Origin: Neptunicoccus cionae
GTDB taxonomy: Bacteria; Pseudomonadota; Alphaproteobacteria; Rhodobacterales; Rhodobacteraceae
Assembly (NCBI RefSeq): GCF_002860325.1
Contig: NZ_PKOJ01000004.1
Location: 248,001-312,000 of the forward strand
Direction of reading: 5' to 3'
Length of the DNA: 64,000 nucleotides
Part shown: piece after piece, positions 9,681 through 17,358 of the stretch
How positions within the stretch are numbered: the first letter of the stretch is position 1
Layout of the letters: each line of letters begins with the position of its first letter
Made by a program: the position numbers and the translations under genes
The notes under the pieces: model-generated
What the model was told of the DNA's origin: nothing
Databases searched by the model: none
Seen by the model: only the letters and a program-made list of their open reading frames with translations

Positions 9681-9704
9681 ATCGACTTTTTTATTGGTGT
9701 CGAT
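9681..9704. promoter_or_regulatory. inverted repeat upstream of rep (candidate operator)
   Basis: ATCGAC and GTCGAT separated by 12 bp, 33 bp upstream of the rep start codon. The spacing would suit a dimeric regulator on one DNA face; autoregulation by Rep or ParA is possible but not shown. Confidence 0.35.
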
Positions 9705-9832
9705 TCTGTCTGCATTTGGAGGAGGCACGAATTCCCGTTTTTTGTCAATCACTTTGAAATATCGGGAAAAAGAGAGAAAAACTTAAAAAAGAGGAATAGA
9801 TAAGGTTTATTGGTTAAGGGGGACATTCAGGA

Positions 9833-9899
9833 TGTCACCTTATTGGGGCCTCGGTGTCACCTTATTTGCCTGTATAGGCAGGGTTGCTGTCCCCTTATT
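9833..9899 (+). repeat. three iteron-like repeats TGTC(A/C)CCTTATT in helical phase
   Basis: Copies at 9833-9844 and 9855-9866 are identical (TGTCACCTTATT); a third at 9888-9899 differs by one base (TGTCCCCTTATT). Start-to-start distances are 22 and 33 bp, i.e. about two and three helical turns. A degenerate inverted copy (TAAGGGGGACA) lies just upstream at 9815-9825. Likely binding sites for Rep or for ParA autoregulation. Confidence 0.55.
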
Positions 9900-10043
9900 A
9901 TTTATCTTACCCGGCAATTCGACCCGTTTTTCCTGTTTTTCGTCCGAATCGGGGGATTACAGGAAAATATCGAAAATTCGGTTTTGCTCTTTCTGTCAAT
10001 TCCCGTTATTCAACATCTATGTGGCAAAAACAAGAGTAGAGCA

Positions 10044-11354
10044 ATGCGCAACCATAAAGACCTTCAGCAGATGAACGAACGCAGTCTCGCACAACAGGCG
10101 GCGGTCCGGCGTTCAACTTTTTCCCCGGGCGAGGTTAAAACCCTGCGTCCTTTTTCTATATGGGAGATCAGCCAGTTTATGTTTGATGTGTCAGCGGACA
10201 CACTTCGTAAAAAGCTGATGGATGATCCCTCCCTGCCCCAAGGGTCCACAGAAGAAGACGGTCGTCAACGCTGGTTTTCGCTGGAGGAGATTAACGAACT
10301 TCGCCGTCGCGCAAAGTTTCGCGGGAAGACGCTGCTTCCAAAGCGCCCAAAAGGTCGCGCCATGCGGGCGGCGGTTTCAAACTTCAAAGGAGGTGTCGGC
10401 AAGACAGTCGTGGCCCAGCATCTTGCCAATGCGGCGGCGCTCGACGGGTATCGGGTTCTTTGTGTCGATTTCGATCCGCAGGCGACATTGACCCACTCTA
10501 TGGGTCTGACCGAGGTTAAGGAATGGAATACAGTCTGGGGTATCATGTGCCGCGATCTGTGCCGTGAAGCTGACAGGATTATAGAGAGCTACGATGATCC
10601 GGATGATTGCCCCTACCCTTCTTCCGAAGAATTGCCGGATGACGTGCGGTCTATCGGGTCGCAGCGGGTTCAGGATTTTATCCAGCCAACTTGCTGGCCG
10701 ACGATTGATATTATTCCATCCTGCGCCAACGCGGCCTTTGTGGAATTTGCCTCTGCACAGTATCGGGCCTTGCATAAAGCGTGGAGCTTTTTTGGATGTA
10801 TGGCGCGCTATCTTGATGAACTTCCGGACGATCAGTACGACATTATCATTTTCGATTGCCCGCCAGCGATTGGCTATCAATCTCTGAACGCTGCCTTTGC
10901 GGCAGACATTCTGTATATCCCGTCCGGTCCCGGATATTGGGAATATGACAGCACCACCAGTTACCTCGGGCAATTGGGCGATGCGATGGCAGATATATCT
11001 GATGGCTTCGGGGCGCTGGCGGAAGATGCCGGCATCACCCTGCCAAAAGCCTTTGCTGACATTCGCGTTTTGATGACCCGTTTTGAAAACACCAACCCGT
11101 TGCACGCTGCTATGATGGATGCCTTCCGGAACGTCTTTGGGGCGGACGTTTGTCAGAACCCGATCGAAATGACCCGCGCGGTCGAACAATCCGGCAGGTT
11201 CCAAATGTCGGTCTACGAGCAGGACTACCGGCATATGACGCGGGAAACTTGGAAACGGGCGCGGCACAGTTTCGATCGGGCATACGGCGAATTTCTCGGA
11301 ACCGTGCTAGATGCCTGGGACAAAAGAAACGGCAGTGAGGGAGCGAAGCAATGA
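10044..11354 (+). CDS. parA: ParA/RepA-like plasmid partitioning ATPase
   Basis: 436 residues from ATG 10044. An N-terminal MerR-like helix-turn-helix region (about 36-90, ending QRWFSLEEINELRR) is followed by the deviant Walker A box NFKGGVGKT at 113-121, the A' box DFDPQATLT near 143-150 and the Walker B strand IIIFDCPPAIGYQSL. This is the long ParA type that both segregates DNA and represses its own operon. The frame is open to 9810, but that extension would run through the origin repeats, so a start at 10044 (or ATG 10071) is preferred; no strong Shine-Dalgarno decides it. parB follows with ATGA overlap. Confidence 0.9.
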   Translation: MRNHKDLQQMNERSLAQQAAVRRSTFSPGEVKTLRPFSIWEISQFMFDVSADTLRKKLMDDPSLPQGSTEEDGRQRWFSLEEINELRRRAKFRGKTLLPKRPKGRAMRAAVSNFKGGVGKTVVAQHLANAAALDGYRVLCVDFDPQATLTHSMGLTEVKEWNTVWGIMCRDLCREADRIIESYDDPDDCPYPSSEELPDDVRSIGSQRVQDFIQPTCWPTIDIIPSCANAAFVEFASAQYRALHKAWSFFGCMARYLDELPDDQYDIIIFDCPPAIGYQSLNAAFAADILYIPSGPGYWEYDSTTSYLGQLGDAMADISDGFGALAEDAGITLPKAFADIRVLMTRFENTNPLHAAMMDAFRNVFGADVCQNPIEMTRAVEQSGRFQMSVYEQDYRHMTRETWKRARHSFDRAYGEFLGTVLDAWDKRNGSEGAKQ

Positions 11355-12403
11355 CATCAAAAAACAAATTCGGATTTGGCCCTTTAGATACGACCGAACC
11401 TGTTTCTCGCAGATCGCGCAGTGTTGGCCCGATGGGGGCTGCGGTGCGCGAGGCTGCGGATAGTCTGCAGGAAACAACCGAAGCGAAAGTCGAACAGCGC
11501 CGTTTGAATGCACGGGATGCGAAGGAATTTCGGGAAGCGTCACAGCAAGGGCGTGTATTGCAGGCTTTGGACCTTTCGGAAATTTCAACCGATGAATTGC
11601 CCCGCGACCGTCTGGAACTGGAGGCTGTGGCTGTATCCGCTGAGATGGACGAGTTGAAGGCATCCATTCGCGAGCGCGGGCAGAAAGAACCGATCGAGGT
11701 TTTCTTGGGTGCCGACGGGGGGTATCAGTTGAAGAAAGGTTGGCGGCGGTTTACGGCGCTGACCCAGCTTCTGGAAGAAACCGGCGATCCGCAATTTAAA
11801 ACCATTCTGGCGCGGGTGGATCGGGCGGACGATGACCGGATCACACGTTACATTGACATGGTCGAAGAAAATGTTGTGCGGGAGGATCTGACCTTTGCTG
11901 AAATGGCGCAGGTTGTTCTGGCCGCAGCGCAGGACGATCAGGTGGAAGGACGCGACCCCGATGCGCTCGTCGGGCGGCTTTATGCGTCGCTGCACAAAAT
12001 GAAACGCTCTTACATTCGCAGCTTCGTCTATCTGTTGACGACGCTTGGCGATGCGCTGCAATGGCCGAAAGACGTTTCGCGCAACCTTGGAGCTGACGTG
12101 GCGCGGGCGTTGAAGTCGGGGCAGGGCGACATTGCAGAGCTTCGGCAGTCCCTGTCAAACTGTGCGAACCGCGATGCGCAGGCCGCGGTTTTGGCGGCGT
12201 TCGTCTCGGCATCGAAATCCGGCAACGGAACCAAGACAATCAAAAGCGAACCGAAGGAGAAGTTCGAGTTCCACGTCGGTGAATTAAAGGTCACTGCCCG
12301 CAATGGAGAGTGCCGGATCGTCGGGCGGGTTGATTTCGCGGGGGTGCCGAAAGATCAACTGGAGCGGGCCATTCGTGCGTTCAACGCTGCGCTTGGAGAC
12401 TGA
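11351..12403 (+). CDS. parB: ParB/RepB-like partition protein
   Basis: 350 residues. Residues about 85-180 form a ParB N-domain: LKASIRERGQKEPIEVF, KKGWRRFTAL, and the ENVVREDLTFAEMAQ motif that leads into the helix-turn-helix. A C-terminal region of about 60 residues, after a charged linker, may serve in dimerisation. It should bind the centromere (parS) and stimulate the ParA ATPase. Translationally coupled to parA (ATGA). Two 16-bp palindromes start 2 bp after its stop and are the best candidates for its binding site. Confidence 0.9.
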   Translation: MTSKNKFGFGPLDTTEPVSRRSRSVGPMGAAVREAADSLQETTEAKVEQRRLNARDAKEFREASQQGRVLQALDLSEISTDELPRDRLELEAVAVSAEMDELKASIRERGQKEPIEVFLGADGGYQLKKGWRRFTALTQLLEETGDPQFKTILARVDRADDDRITRYIDMVEENVVREDLTFAEMAQVVLAAAQDDQVEGRDPDALVGRLYASLHKMKRSYIRSFVYLLTTLGDALQWPKDVSRNLGADVARALKSGQGDIAELRQSLSNCANRDAQAAVLAAFVSASKSGNGTKTIKSEPKEKFEFHVGELKVTARNGECRIVGRVDFAGVPKDQLERAIRAFNAALGD

Positions 12404-12404
12404 A

Positions 12405-12420
12405 GTAACCCGCGGGTTAC
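12405..12420. promoter_or_regulatory. perfect 16-bp palindrome, candidate parS centromere
   Basis: GTAACCCGCGGGTTAC is a perfect 16-bp palindrome starting one base after the parB stop codon. It agrees at 8 of 10 fixed positions with the repABC-type parS pattern GTTNNCNGCNGNNAAC as I recall it. A second copy, GTAATCCACGGGTTAC (two changes), is at 12433-12448, 28 bp further on. Confidence 0.55.
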
Positions 12421-12429
12421 GGTGTAAGG

Positions 12430-12458
12430 GGGGTAATCCACGGGTTACCCCTTTTTTT
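12430..12458 (+). terminator. intrinsic terminator of parAB containing the second parS-like palindrome
   Basis: Stem GGGGTAA (12430-12436) and TTACCCC (12445-12451), with a further CC/GG pair in the loop, followed at once by seven Ts (12452-12458). The stem includes the second copy of the 16-bp palindrome (12433-12448), so the same bases may serve ParB binding and transcription termination. Confidence 0.75.
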
Positions 12459-12739
12459 ATGTGGTTAGCCGTTTTAAGGGGGTGCGAACGCTTGTTTGGG
12501 CGCGAAGCACTGGTGGAGAAAAGTATTTATAATGATTTTCAATGTGTTACGCGAATTTTAAGCGCTTCATCCAACATTTGATGCAAAATGGCGCAATGCG
12601 ACCGGATTCTAGGCAATTCAGGTGTTGCATCCGGATTGAAGGCTGTGCAATTCCCCGCAAGAACTTGTTCCAAGCCACTGTTCTTAATAGGGAAGCGGGC
12701 AGTTTGTAACGCAGGGTAAAGTTGCATCCGCAAAAAATC
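12459..12739. other. non-coding spacer between par module and nucleoside ABC operon
   Basis: No credible gene. An imperfect tandem repeat begins with CCGGATT at 12602 and again at 12631 (29-bp step), each followed by GGC and CAATTC; GTTGCATCCG occurs at 12624-12633 and again at 12721-12730. I see no tRNA-like fold or further ParB-type palindrome. Confidence 0.3.
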
Positions 12740-12769
12740 TTGACCTGTTGGTCAGACTCATCGTTACAT
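12740..12769 (+). promoter_or_regulatory. candidate promoter with embedded operator, BMP/nucleoside operon
   Basis: TTGACC (12740-12745), an 18-bp spacer and TTACAT (12764-12769) resemble a sigma-70 promoter, 25 bp before the substrate-binding protein start. An inverted repeat TGACC-TGTT-GGTCA (12741-12754) covers the -35 box and could be a repressor site. Confidence 0.4.
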
Positions 12770-12794
12770 GTTGCCATCCAGAGGGAGATACACC

Positions 12795-13811
12795 GTGAAA
12801 ATAGCAAACAAAATGAACCGTCGCCATTTCTTGGGGACGAGTGCAGCAACATCATTGTTAATTGGAACAGCCGGGGCAGGGCGCGTGCTCGCCGCGGAAC
12901 CCATTAAAACCGCTGGTGTCTACACCGTGCCTGTTGAACAGCAGTGGGTCAGCCGGATTCACAAAGCCGCCGTAGCCGCGCAGGATCGGGGCGACATTGA
13001 CTATTCGTTCTCGGAAAATGTGAGCAACACCGACTATGCCCGCGTGCTTCGCGAATATGCCGAAGCTGGCAACAAGCTCATCATTGGTGAGGTCTTCGGC
13101 GCTGAACAGGAAGCTCGCGAAGTGGCGGCGGAATACCCGGATGTTGCTTTCCTGATGGGGTCCAGTGTCAAGGAAGACGCTGCACTGCCAAACTTTGCAG
13201 TGTTTGATAATTACATTCAGGACGCGTCTTACCTGTCCGGAATCATTGCCGGCTCCATGACGGAGAGCGGGAACATCGGGCTCGTCGGTGGCTTCCCGAT
13301 TCCCGAGGTGAACAGACTGATGCACGCCTTCATGGCTGGCGCGAAAGAGATGAACCCGGACATTAAATTCCAGGTCAGCTTTATCGGCAGCTGGTTTGAT
13401 CCGCCCAAAGCCAAGGAAACCGCTTTCGCGATGATCGAAAACGGCGCAGACGTGCTGTATGCAGAACGCTTCGGTGTGTCTGACGCCGCCAAAGAAAAGG
13501 GCATTCTGGCCATTGGCAACGTGATCGACACGCAAGCAGAATATCCAGACACAGTGGTGGCGTCCGCCATCTGGCACTTTGAGCCAACGCTCGACAAAGC
13601 CATTGCCGAAGTTCAAGCCGGTACCTTTAAAGCCGCCGATTACGGTGTTTATTCCTTTATGGGTGAGGGGGGTACATCACTGGCGCCCCTTGGAACTTTT
13701 GAAGGTAAGGTTCCGGCGAAGGCTATGGATCTGGTGAAAACACGCGAAGCAGAGATCAAATCCGGAGCCTATACGGTAGAGATCAACGACGCCGAGCCGA
13801 AGTCATCCTGA
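12795..13811 (+). CDS. BMP-family ABC substrate-binding protein (nucleoside/nucleobase uptake)
   Basis: 338 residues from GTG 12795, chosen because GAGGGAG lies about 8 bp upstream; ATG 12813 is the alternative. The signal peptide carries a twin-arginine motif (NRRHFLG) ahead of a hydrophobic stretch ending VLAAE, so Tat export is likely. The mature part is a Med/BMP (PnrA-like) periplasmic binding protein, family of purine nucleoside receptors. It heads an ABC operon of ATPase and two permeases, followed by a cytosine-deaminase-like gene, which points to nucleoside or nucleobase uptake. The exact ligand is not visible. Confidence 0.87.
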   Translation: MKIANKMNRRHFLGTSAATSLLIGTAGAGRVLAAEPIKTAGVYTVPVEQQWVSRIHKAAVAAQDRGDIDYSFSENVSNTDYARVLREYAEAGNKLIIGEVFGAEQEAREVAAEYPDVAFLMGSSVKEDAALPNFAVFDNYIQDASYLSGIIAGSMTESGNIGLVGGFPIPEVNRLMHAFMAGAKEMNPDIKFQVSFIGSWFDPPKAKETAFAMIENGADVLYAERFGVSDAAKEKGILAIGNVIDTQAEYPDTVVASAIWHFEPTLDKAIAEVQAGTFKAADYGVYSFMGEGGTSLAPLGTFEGKVPAKAMDLVKTREAEIKSGAYTVEINDAEPKSS

Positions 13812-13815
13812 CCTT

Positions 13816-15372
13816 ATGAGCACGCACCCAGAAGAGGTTTTGCGCCTCGACGGGATCACCAAACGTTTCGGAGAGCTGACCGCAAATGACGCGGTCAGCT
13901 TTTCTCTGGCAAAGGGTGAGGTCGTCGCGCTGCTTGGTGAAAACGGAGCTGGCAAAACCACATTGATGAACATTCTCTTCGGCCAGTATACGGCTGATAA
14001 CGGGACGGTTTCTGTCTTTGGCAAGACACTTCCGCCGGGCAATCCCCGTGCGGCATTGGATGCGGGCGTGGGGATGGTGCACCAGCATTTCACGCTGGCC
14101 GATAACATGACCGTTCAAGAGAATATAACACTTGGGACAAGACCCTTGTTCAGTGCGCGGCTTGACCGCAAGGAGGCACGGAAGCGGATTATCGAACTGT
14201 CCGAACGCTTTCACCTTGCTGTGTCGCCGGACGCGAAAGTTGGCAGTCTGAGTGTGGGTGAAAGACAGCGGGTCGAGATCCTGAAGGCGCTTTACCGCGA
14301 TGTGCGCATTCTTATTCTGGACGAGCCGACGGCAGTTCTGACACCGCAGGAAACGGACGATCTGTTTGCTACGCTGCGACAGGCGATTGCGAATGGTCTG
14401 TCCATTATTTTCATTTCTCACAAACTTCACGAAGTTATGGCGATTGCTGATCGTGTGGTTGTCTTGCGTCACGGAAAAATGGTGGATGGCGTTGCAATCA
14501 AAGACACTGATAAAGCAGCACTCGCTGCCCTGATGATGGGGGCGGAAGCGACACCTCCGGCCGTGGCGCCTGCTAATCCGGGTGAGACACTTATGGAGCT
14601 AAAGGGCGTATCTACGCCTGATATTGGCAGCGCCCCTGGATTGAAATCTGTCTCGCTTGAATTGAAGGCAGGGCAGATCATCGGTCTTGCTGGGGTTTCG
14701 GGAAACGGGCAGGCCGCAATGGCAGAAGTCGTTGGCGGACAGCGCGTTCCCGTAACAGGCTCTTTGGCCCTTTCGGGGCTGGAAATTCCCCAATGGTCAC
14801 CGCGCAAGGCGGTTGAAAGTGGAATAGCCCGCATTCCGGAGGACCGGCACAAAACGGGAACGATTGCAGATTTCGATCTGACGGAAAACGCGATTCTGGA
14901 ACGATACAGCAATACGCCGTTCAGTCGGGGAGGGTGGCTGGACTGGCGAAAATCCCGCAGTTTTGCCAACGAGATTATTGAGAAATACGACGTGCGGTGT
15001 CCGGGGCCGGACACGACGATCCGTCTGTTGTCCGGCGGGAATATGCAAAAGCTGATCCTCGGGCGTGTGCTTGAAGCTGCACCTCAGATCATCCTGGCGA
15101 ACCAGCCGGTGCGCGGGCTTGATATCGGCGCTGTGAACTATGTGCATTCCCAACTTCTGGAAGCTCGGGATCGGGGGGCGGCGGTTCTGCTGATCTCTGA
15201 GGATTTGGATGAAATCATGGGTTTGGCAGATGTCATTCATGTGATAGCCGAAGGACGTCTGTCACCCGCCTTTAACCGCGGTGAAAAATCACCGGCAGAG
15301 CTTGGGTTATGGATGGCAGGGCAGGGGTTCGAGGAACCTGCGCGAAAACAAGAGAGTCACCATGCGTCTTGA
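13816..15372 (+). CDS. ABC transporter ATP-binding protein with two ABC domains (nucleoside type)
   Basis: 518 residues, two fused nucleotide-binding domains. Domain 1: Walker A GENGAGKTT at 41-49, signature LSVGERQR, Walker B ILILDEPTAVL. Domain 2: degenerate P-loop (GVSGNGQ), signature LSGGNMQK and the QPVRGLD block in place of a classic Walker B. This layout is the norm for the RbsA/YufO (NupO)-type ATPases that pair with BMP receptors. It lies 4 bp after the binding protein and overlaps the first permease by 11 bp. Confidence 0.92.
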   Translation: MSTHPEEVLRLDGITKRFGELTANDAVSFSLAKGEVVALLGENGAGKTTLMNILFGQYTADNGTVSVFGKTLPPGNPRAALDAGVGMVHQHFTLADNMTVQENITLGTRPLFSARLDRKEARKRIIELSERFHLAVSPDAKVGSLSVGERQRVEILKALYRDVRILILDEPTAVLTPQETDDLFATLRQAIANGLSIIFISHKLHEVMAIADRVVVLRHGKMVDGVAIKDTDKAALAALMMGAEATPPAVAPANPGETLMELKGVSTPDIGSAPGLKSVSLELKAGQIIGLAGVSGNGQAAMAEVVGGQRVPVTGSLALSGLEIPQWSPRKAVESGIARIPEDRHKTGTIADFDLTENAILERYSNTPFSRGGWLDWRKSRSFANEIIEKYDVRCPGPDTTIRLLSGGNMQKLILGRVLEAAPQIILANQPVRGLDIGAVNYVHSQLLEARDRGAAVLLISEDLDEIMGLADVIHVIAEGRLSPAFNRGEKSPAELGLWMAGQGFEEPARKQESHHAS

Positions 15373-16411
15373 ACCGATAGAAAATCCGACTGTAATCCGG
15401 AGGCTGGGCCTGCCCGCCGCGGCATTGGCTGCGACCTTTCTGGTGGCTTCCCTGCTGGCAATGGTGGCAGGTGCCAATCCGTTTTCAGTCTTCGGGTTGA
15501 TCATGAAAGGGGCGTTCGGATCAAAGTTTGCGGTACTGGAAACCTTGAACCGTGCAACGCCCCTGATCTTTACAGGTTTGGCGGTGGCCGTCGCCTTTCG
15601 CGCCAAATTCTGGAATATCGGTGCAGAGGCCCAGCTTTATGCTGGCGCACTGGTGACTGTGGTTCTGGGAACAGGGTTCCTCCCATGGCCGGCTTTTGCG
15701 ATCTTACCGGCACTGTTTGTGTGTGCAATCTTGGCGGGTGCGATTGTTCTGTTGGTTCCGGCCCTTCTAAAGACCCGTTTCGGAGTGGACGAGGTTGTGA
15801 CAACATTGTTGTTCAATTTTATCTTTTTACTGTTTATTTCCATGCTGCTGGAAGGCCCGCTTAAAGATCCGATGGGCATGGGCTGGCCCAAATCCGCACG
15901 ACTGGTTCCAGAGGCGCGTCTGCCCCGTATCGTAGACGGGCTGCGGTTGCACTGGGGGTTTGCACTGGCGCTGATTTCGGCTGTACTGGTCTGGATCATT
16001 CAGACCAGAAGCACACTCGGGTATGAAATGCGTGCCGTCGGTCTGAACAAGGAAGCGGCAGCTTTTGCCGGTATTCCGGTCAATCGCGTGCTGGTGAAAA
16101 CAGCACTGTTGTCCGGTGGTCTGGCCGCGCTTGCCGGATTTTCCGAAGTGGCGGGTCTGAAGGGGAGCCTGACGCTCGATCTGTCTCCGGGGTTCGGATA
16201 CACGGGGATTATCGTGGCGATGCTGGCGCTGCTCAACCCGCTTGGTGTTGTTGTGGCGGCGCTTTTTGTTGCCGGCATTTTTGTCGGGGCTGATAGTATG
16301 AGCCGCGCTGCGGACGTGCCGACCTATCTGGCAGATATTATGCTGGCAAGCGCGCTACTGATGATGGTTTTGGCGATCATGCTGACCCGTTTCCGAGTGG
16401 TAAGAGGCTGA
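15362..16411 (+). CDS. ABC transporter permease (nucleoside type, NupP-like)
   Basis: 349 residues with about 9-10 hydrophobic segments. The block TLGYEMRAVGLNKEAAAFAGI matches the cytoplasmic loop of branched-chain/nucleoside-type (BPD_transp_2) permeases that contacts the ATPase. ATG 15362 overlaps the ATPase end; a longer open frame to 15281 would run inside that gene. Forms a heterodimer with the next permease. Confidence 0.88.
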   Translation: MRLEPIENPTVIRRLGLPAAALAATFLVASLLAMVAGANPFSVFGLIMKGAFGSKFAVLETLNRATPLIFTGLAVAVAFRAKFWNIGAEAQLYAGALVTVVLGTGFLPWPAFAILPALFVCAILAGAIVLLVPALLKTRFGVDEVVTTLLFNFIFLLFISMLLEGPLKDPMGMGWPKSARLVPEARLPRIVDGLRLHWGFALALISAVLVWIIQTRSTLGYEMRAVGLNKEAAAFAGIPVNRVLVKTALLSGGLAALAGFSEVAGLKGSLTLDLSPGFGYTGIIVAMLALLNPLGVVVAALFVAGIFVGADSMSRAADVPTYLADIMLASALLMMVLAIMLTRFRVVRG

Positions 16412-16413
16412 AT

Positions 16414-17358
16414 ATGGACATTATCGAAATCCTCTTCACCGCCAGTTTCTGGGCCGCAGCGATCCGAATTGCCACGCCATTGATCCTTGCCACAATGGGA
16501 GAGTTGATCTGCGAAAGGGCAGGGGTGCTGAACCTCGGGATCGAGGGTATCATGGTCGTTGGCGCATTCGCTGGATGGATGGCGGTTTATTCGGGCACGG
16601 GGCTTTGGGTCGGGGTTGCTGTAGCCTTTGCAGTGGGCATGTTGTTCGGTTTGTTGCACAGCACATTGACGGTGCCTTTCGGGCTGTCTCAGCACGTTGT
16701 CGGGCTTGGCGTTACGCTGCTGGCAACATCAGCAACCTATTACGCCTACCGGCTGGCCCTGCCCGAAGTGACCAGCCCGCCGAAAATTGCAGCCTTTCAA
16801 CCTTACGAAATCCCAATCCTTTCCGATATTCCATTCCTTGGCGAGGCTGTTTTCTCGCAAACCCCTTTCACCTACTTTGCCTTTTTGCTGGTTTTGGCCG
16901 TGGCGGTCGTGCTCTATCGCACGCCTCTCGGGTTGGCGGTGCGCGCAGTAGGCGAAAATCCTTCCGCTGTGGCGGCGCAGGGCCTGTCCGTTACAGCCAT
17001 CCGAATGGGCGCGGTGATTGTTGGCAGCGGGTTTATGGCAATGGGGGGCGCATTCCTGACCATGTCCGCTTTCGACAGTTTTTTCTTTGAAATGGTAAAC
17101 GGTCGGGGCTGGATCTGCATTGCCCTTGTGGTTTTCGGCTCGTGGCGTCCGGGCAAAGCCTTGCTCGGGGCAGTCTTGTTTGCCGCTTTCGATGCCTTGC
17201 AAATCAGGGTGCAACAAACTGATATAGGGGCAGAAATACCCTATCAAATCTTCCTGATGATGCCCTATATCCTGTCTATTCTTGCGCTTGTGGTTATGTC
17301 CCGCCGCGCCGAAGTTCCGGCTGCACTGATGGTGCCGTTCAATAAAGGAGAACGCTGA
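16414..17358 (+). CDS. ABC transporter permease (nucleoside type, NupQ-like)
   Basis: 314 residues, about 8-9 membrane segments, with GELICERAGVLNLGIEGIMVVGA near the N-terminus and the loop TPLGLAVRAVGENPSAVAAQGL, both typical of the second permease of BMP-linked nucleoside transporters. It starts 2 bp after the first permease and its stop overlaps the amidohydrolase start (TGATG). Confidence 0.88.
   Translation: MDIIEILFTASFWAAAIRIATPLILATMGELICERAGVLNLGIEGIMVVGAFAGWMAVYSGTGLWVGVAVAFAVGMLFGLLHSTLTVPFGLSQHVVGLGVTLLATSATYYAYRLALPEVTSPPKIAAFQPYEIPILSDIPFLGEAVFSQTPFTYFAFLLVLAVAVVLYRTPLGLAVRAVGENPSAVAAQGLSVTAIRMGAVIVGSGFMAMGGAFLTMSAFDSFFFEMVNGRGWICIALVVFGSWRPGKALLGAVLFAAFDALQIRVQQTDIGAEIPYQIFLMMPYILSILALVVMSRRAEVPAALMVPFNKGER

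Larger units (their letters stand above)
9649..10043. other. candidate replication origin and divergent rep/parA control region
   Basis: 395 bp with no credible gene. It holds an inverted repeat next to rep (9681-9704), an A+T-rich stretch rich in A-runs (about 9735-9830) that could be an unwinding element, a set of TGTC(A/C)CCTTATT repeats (9833-9899), a small hairpin TGCCT/AGGCA at 9867-9880, and two copies of ATTCCCGTT at 9731-9739 and 9999-10007. Its position between a rep gene and divergent parAB, with repeats and an AT-rich block, is the usual layout of a plasmid origin. No perfect DnaA box was found. Confidence 0.5.

Noticed and set aside
9810-10043. N-terminal extension of ParA through the repeat region
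   Set aside because: The extra 78 codons encode Cys/Phe-rich sequence unlike ParA and would place coding sequence on the iteron-like repeats; start at 10044 preferred.
12602-12653. Imperfect tandem repeat with CCGGATT in the spacer before the BMP gene
   Set aside because: Only two poor copies and no palindromic or phased structure; not enough to propose a function.
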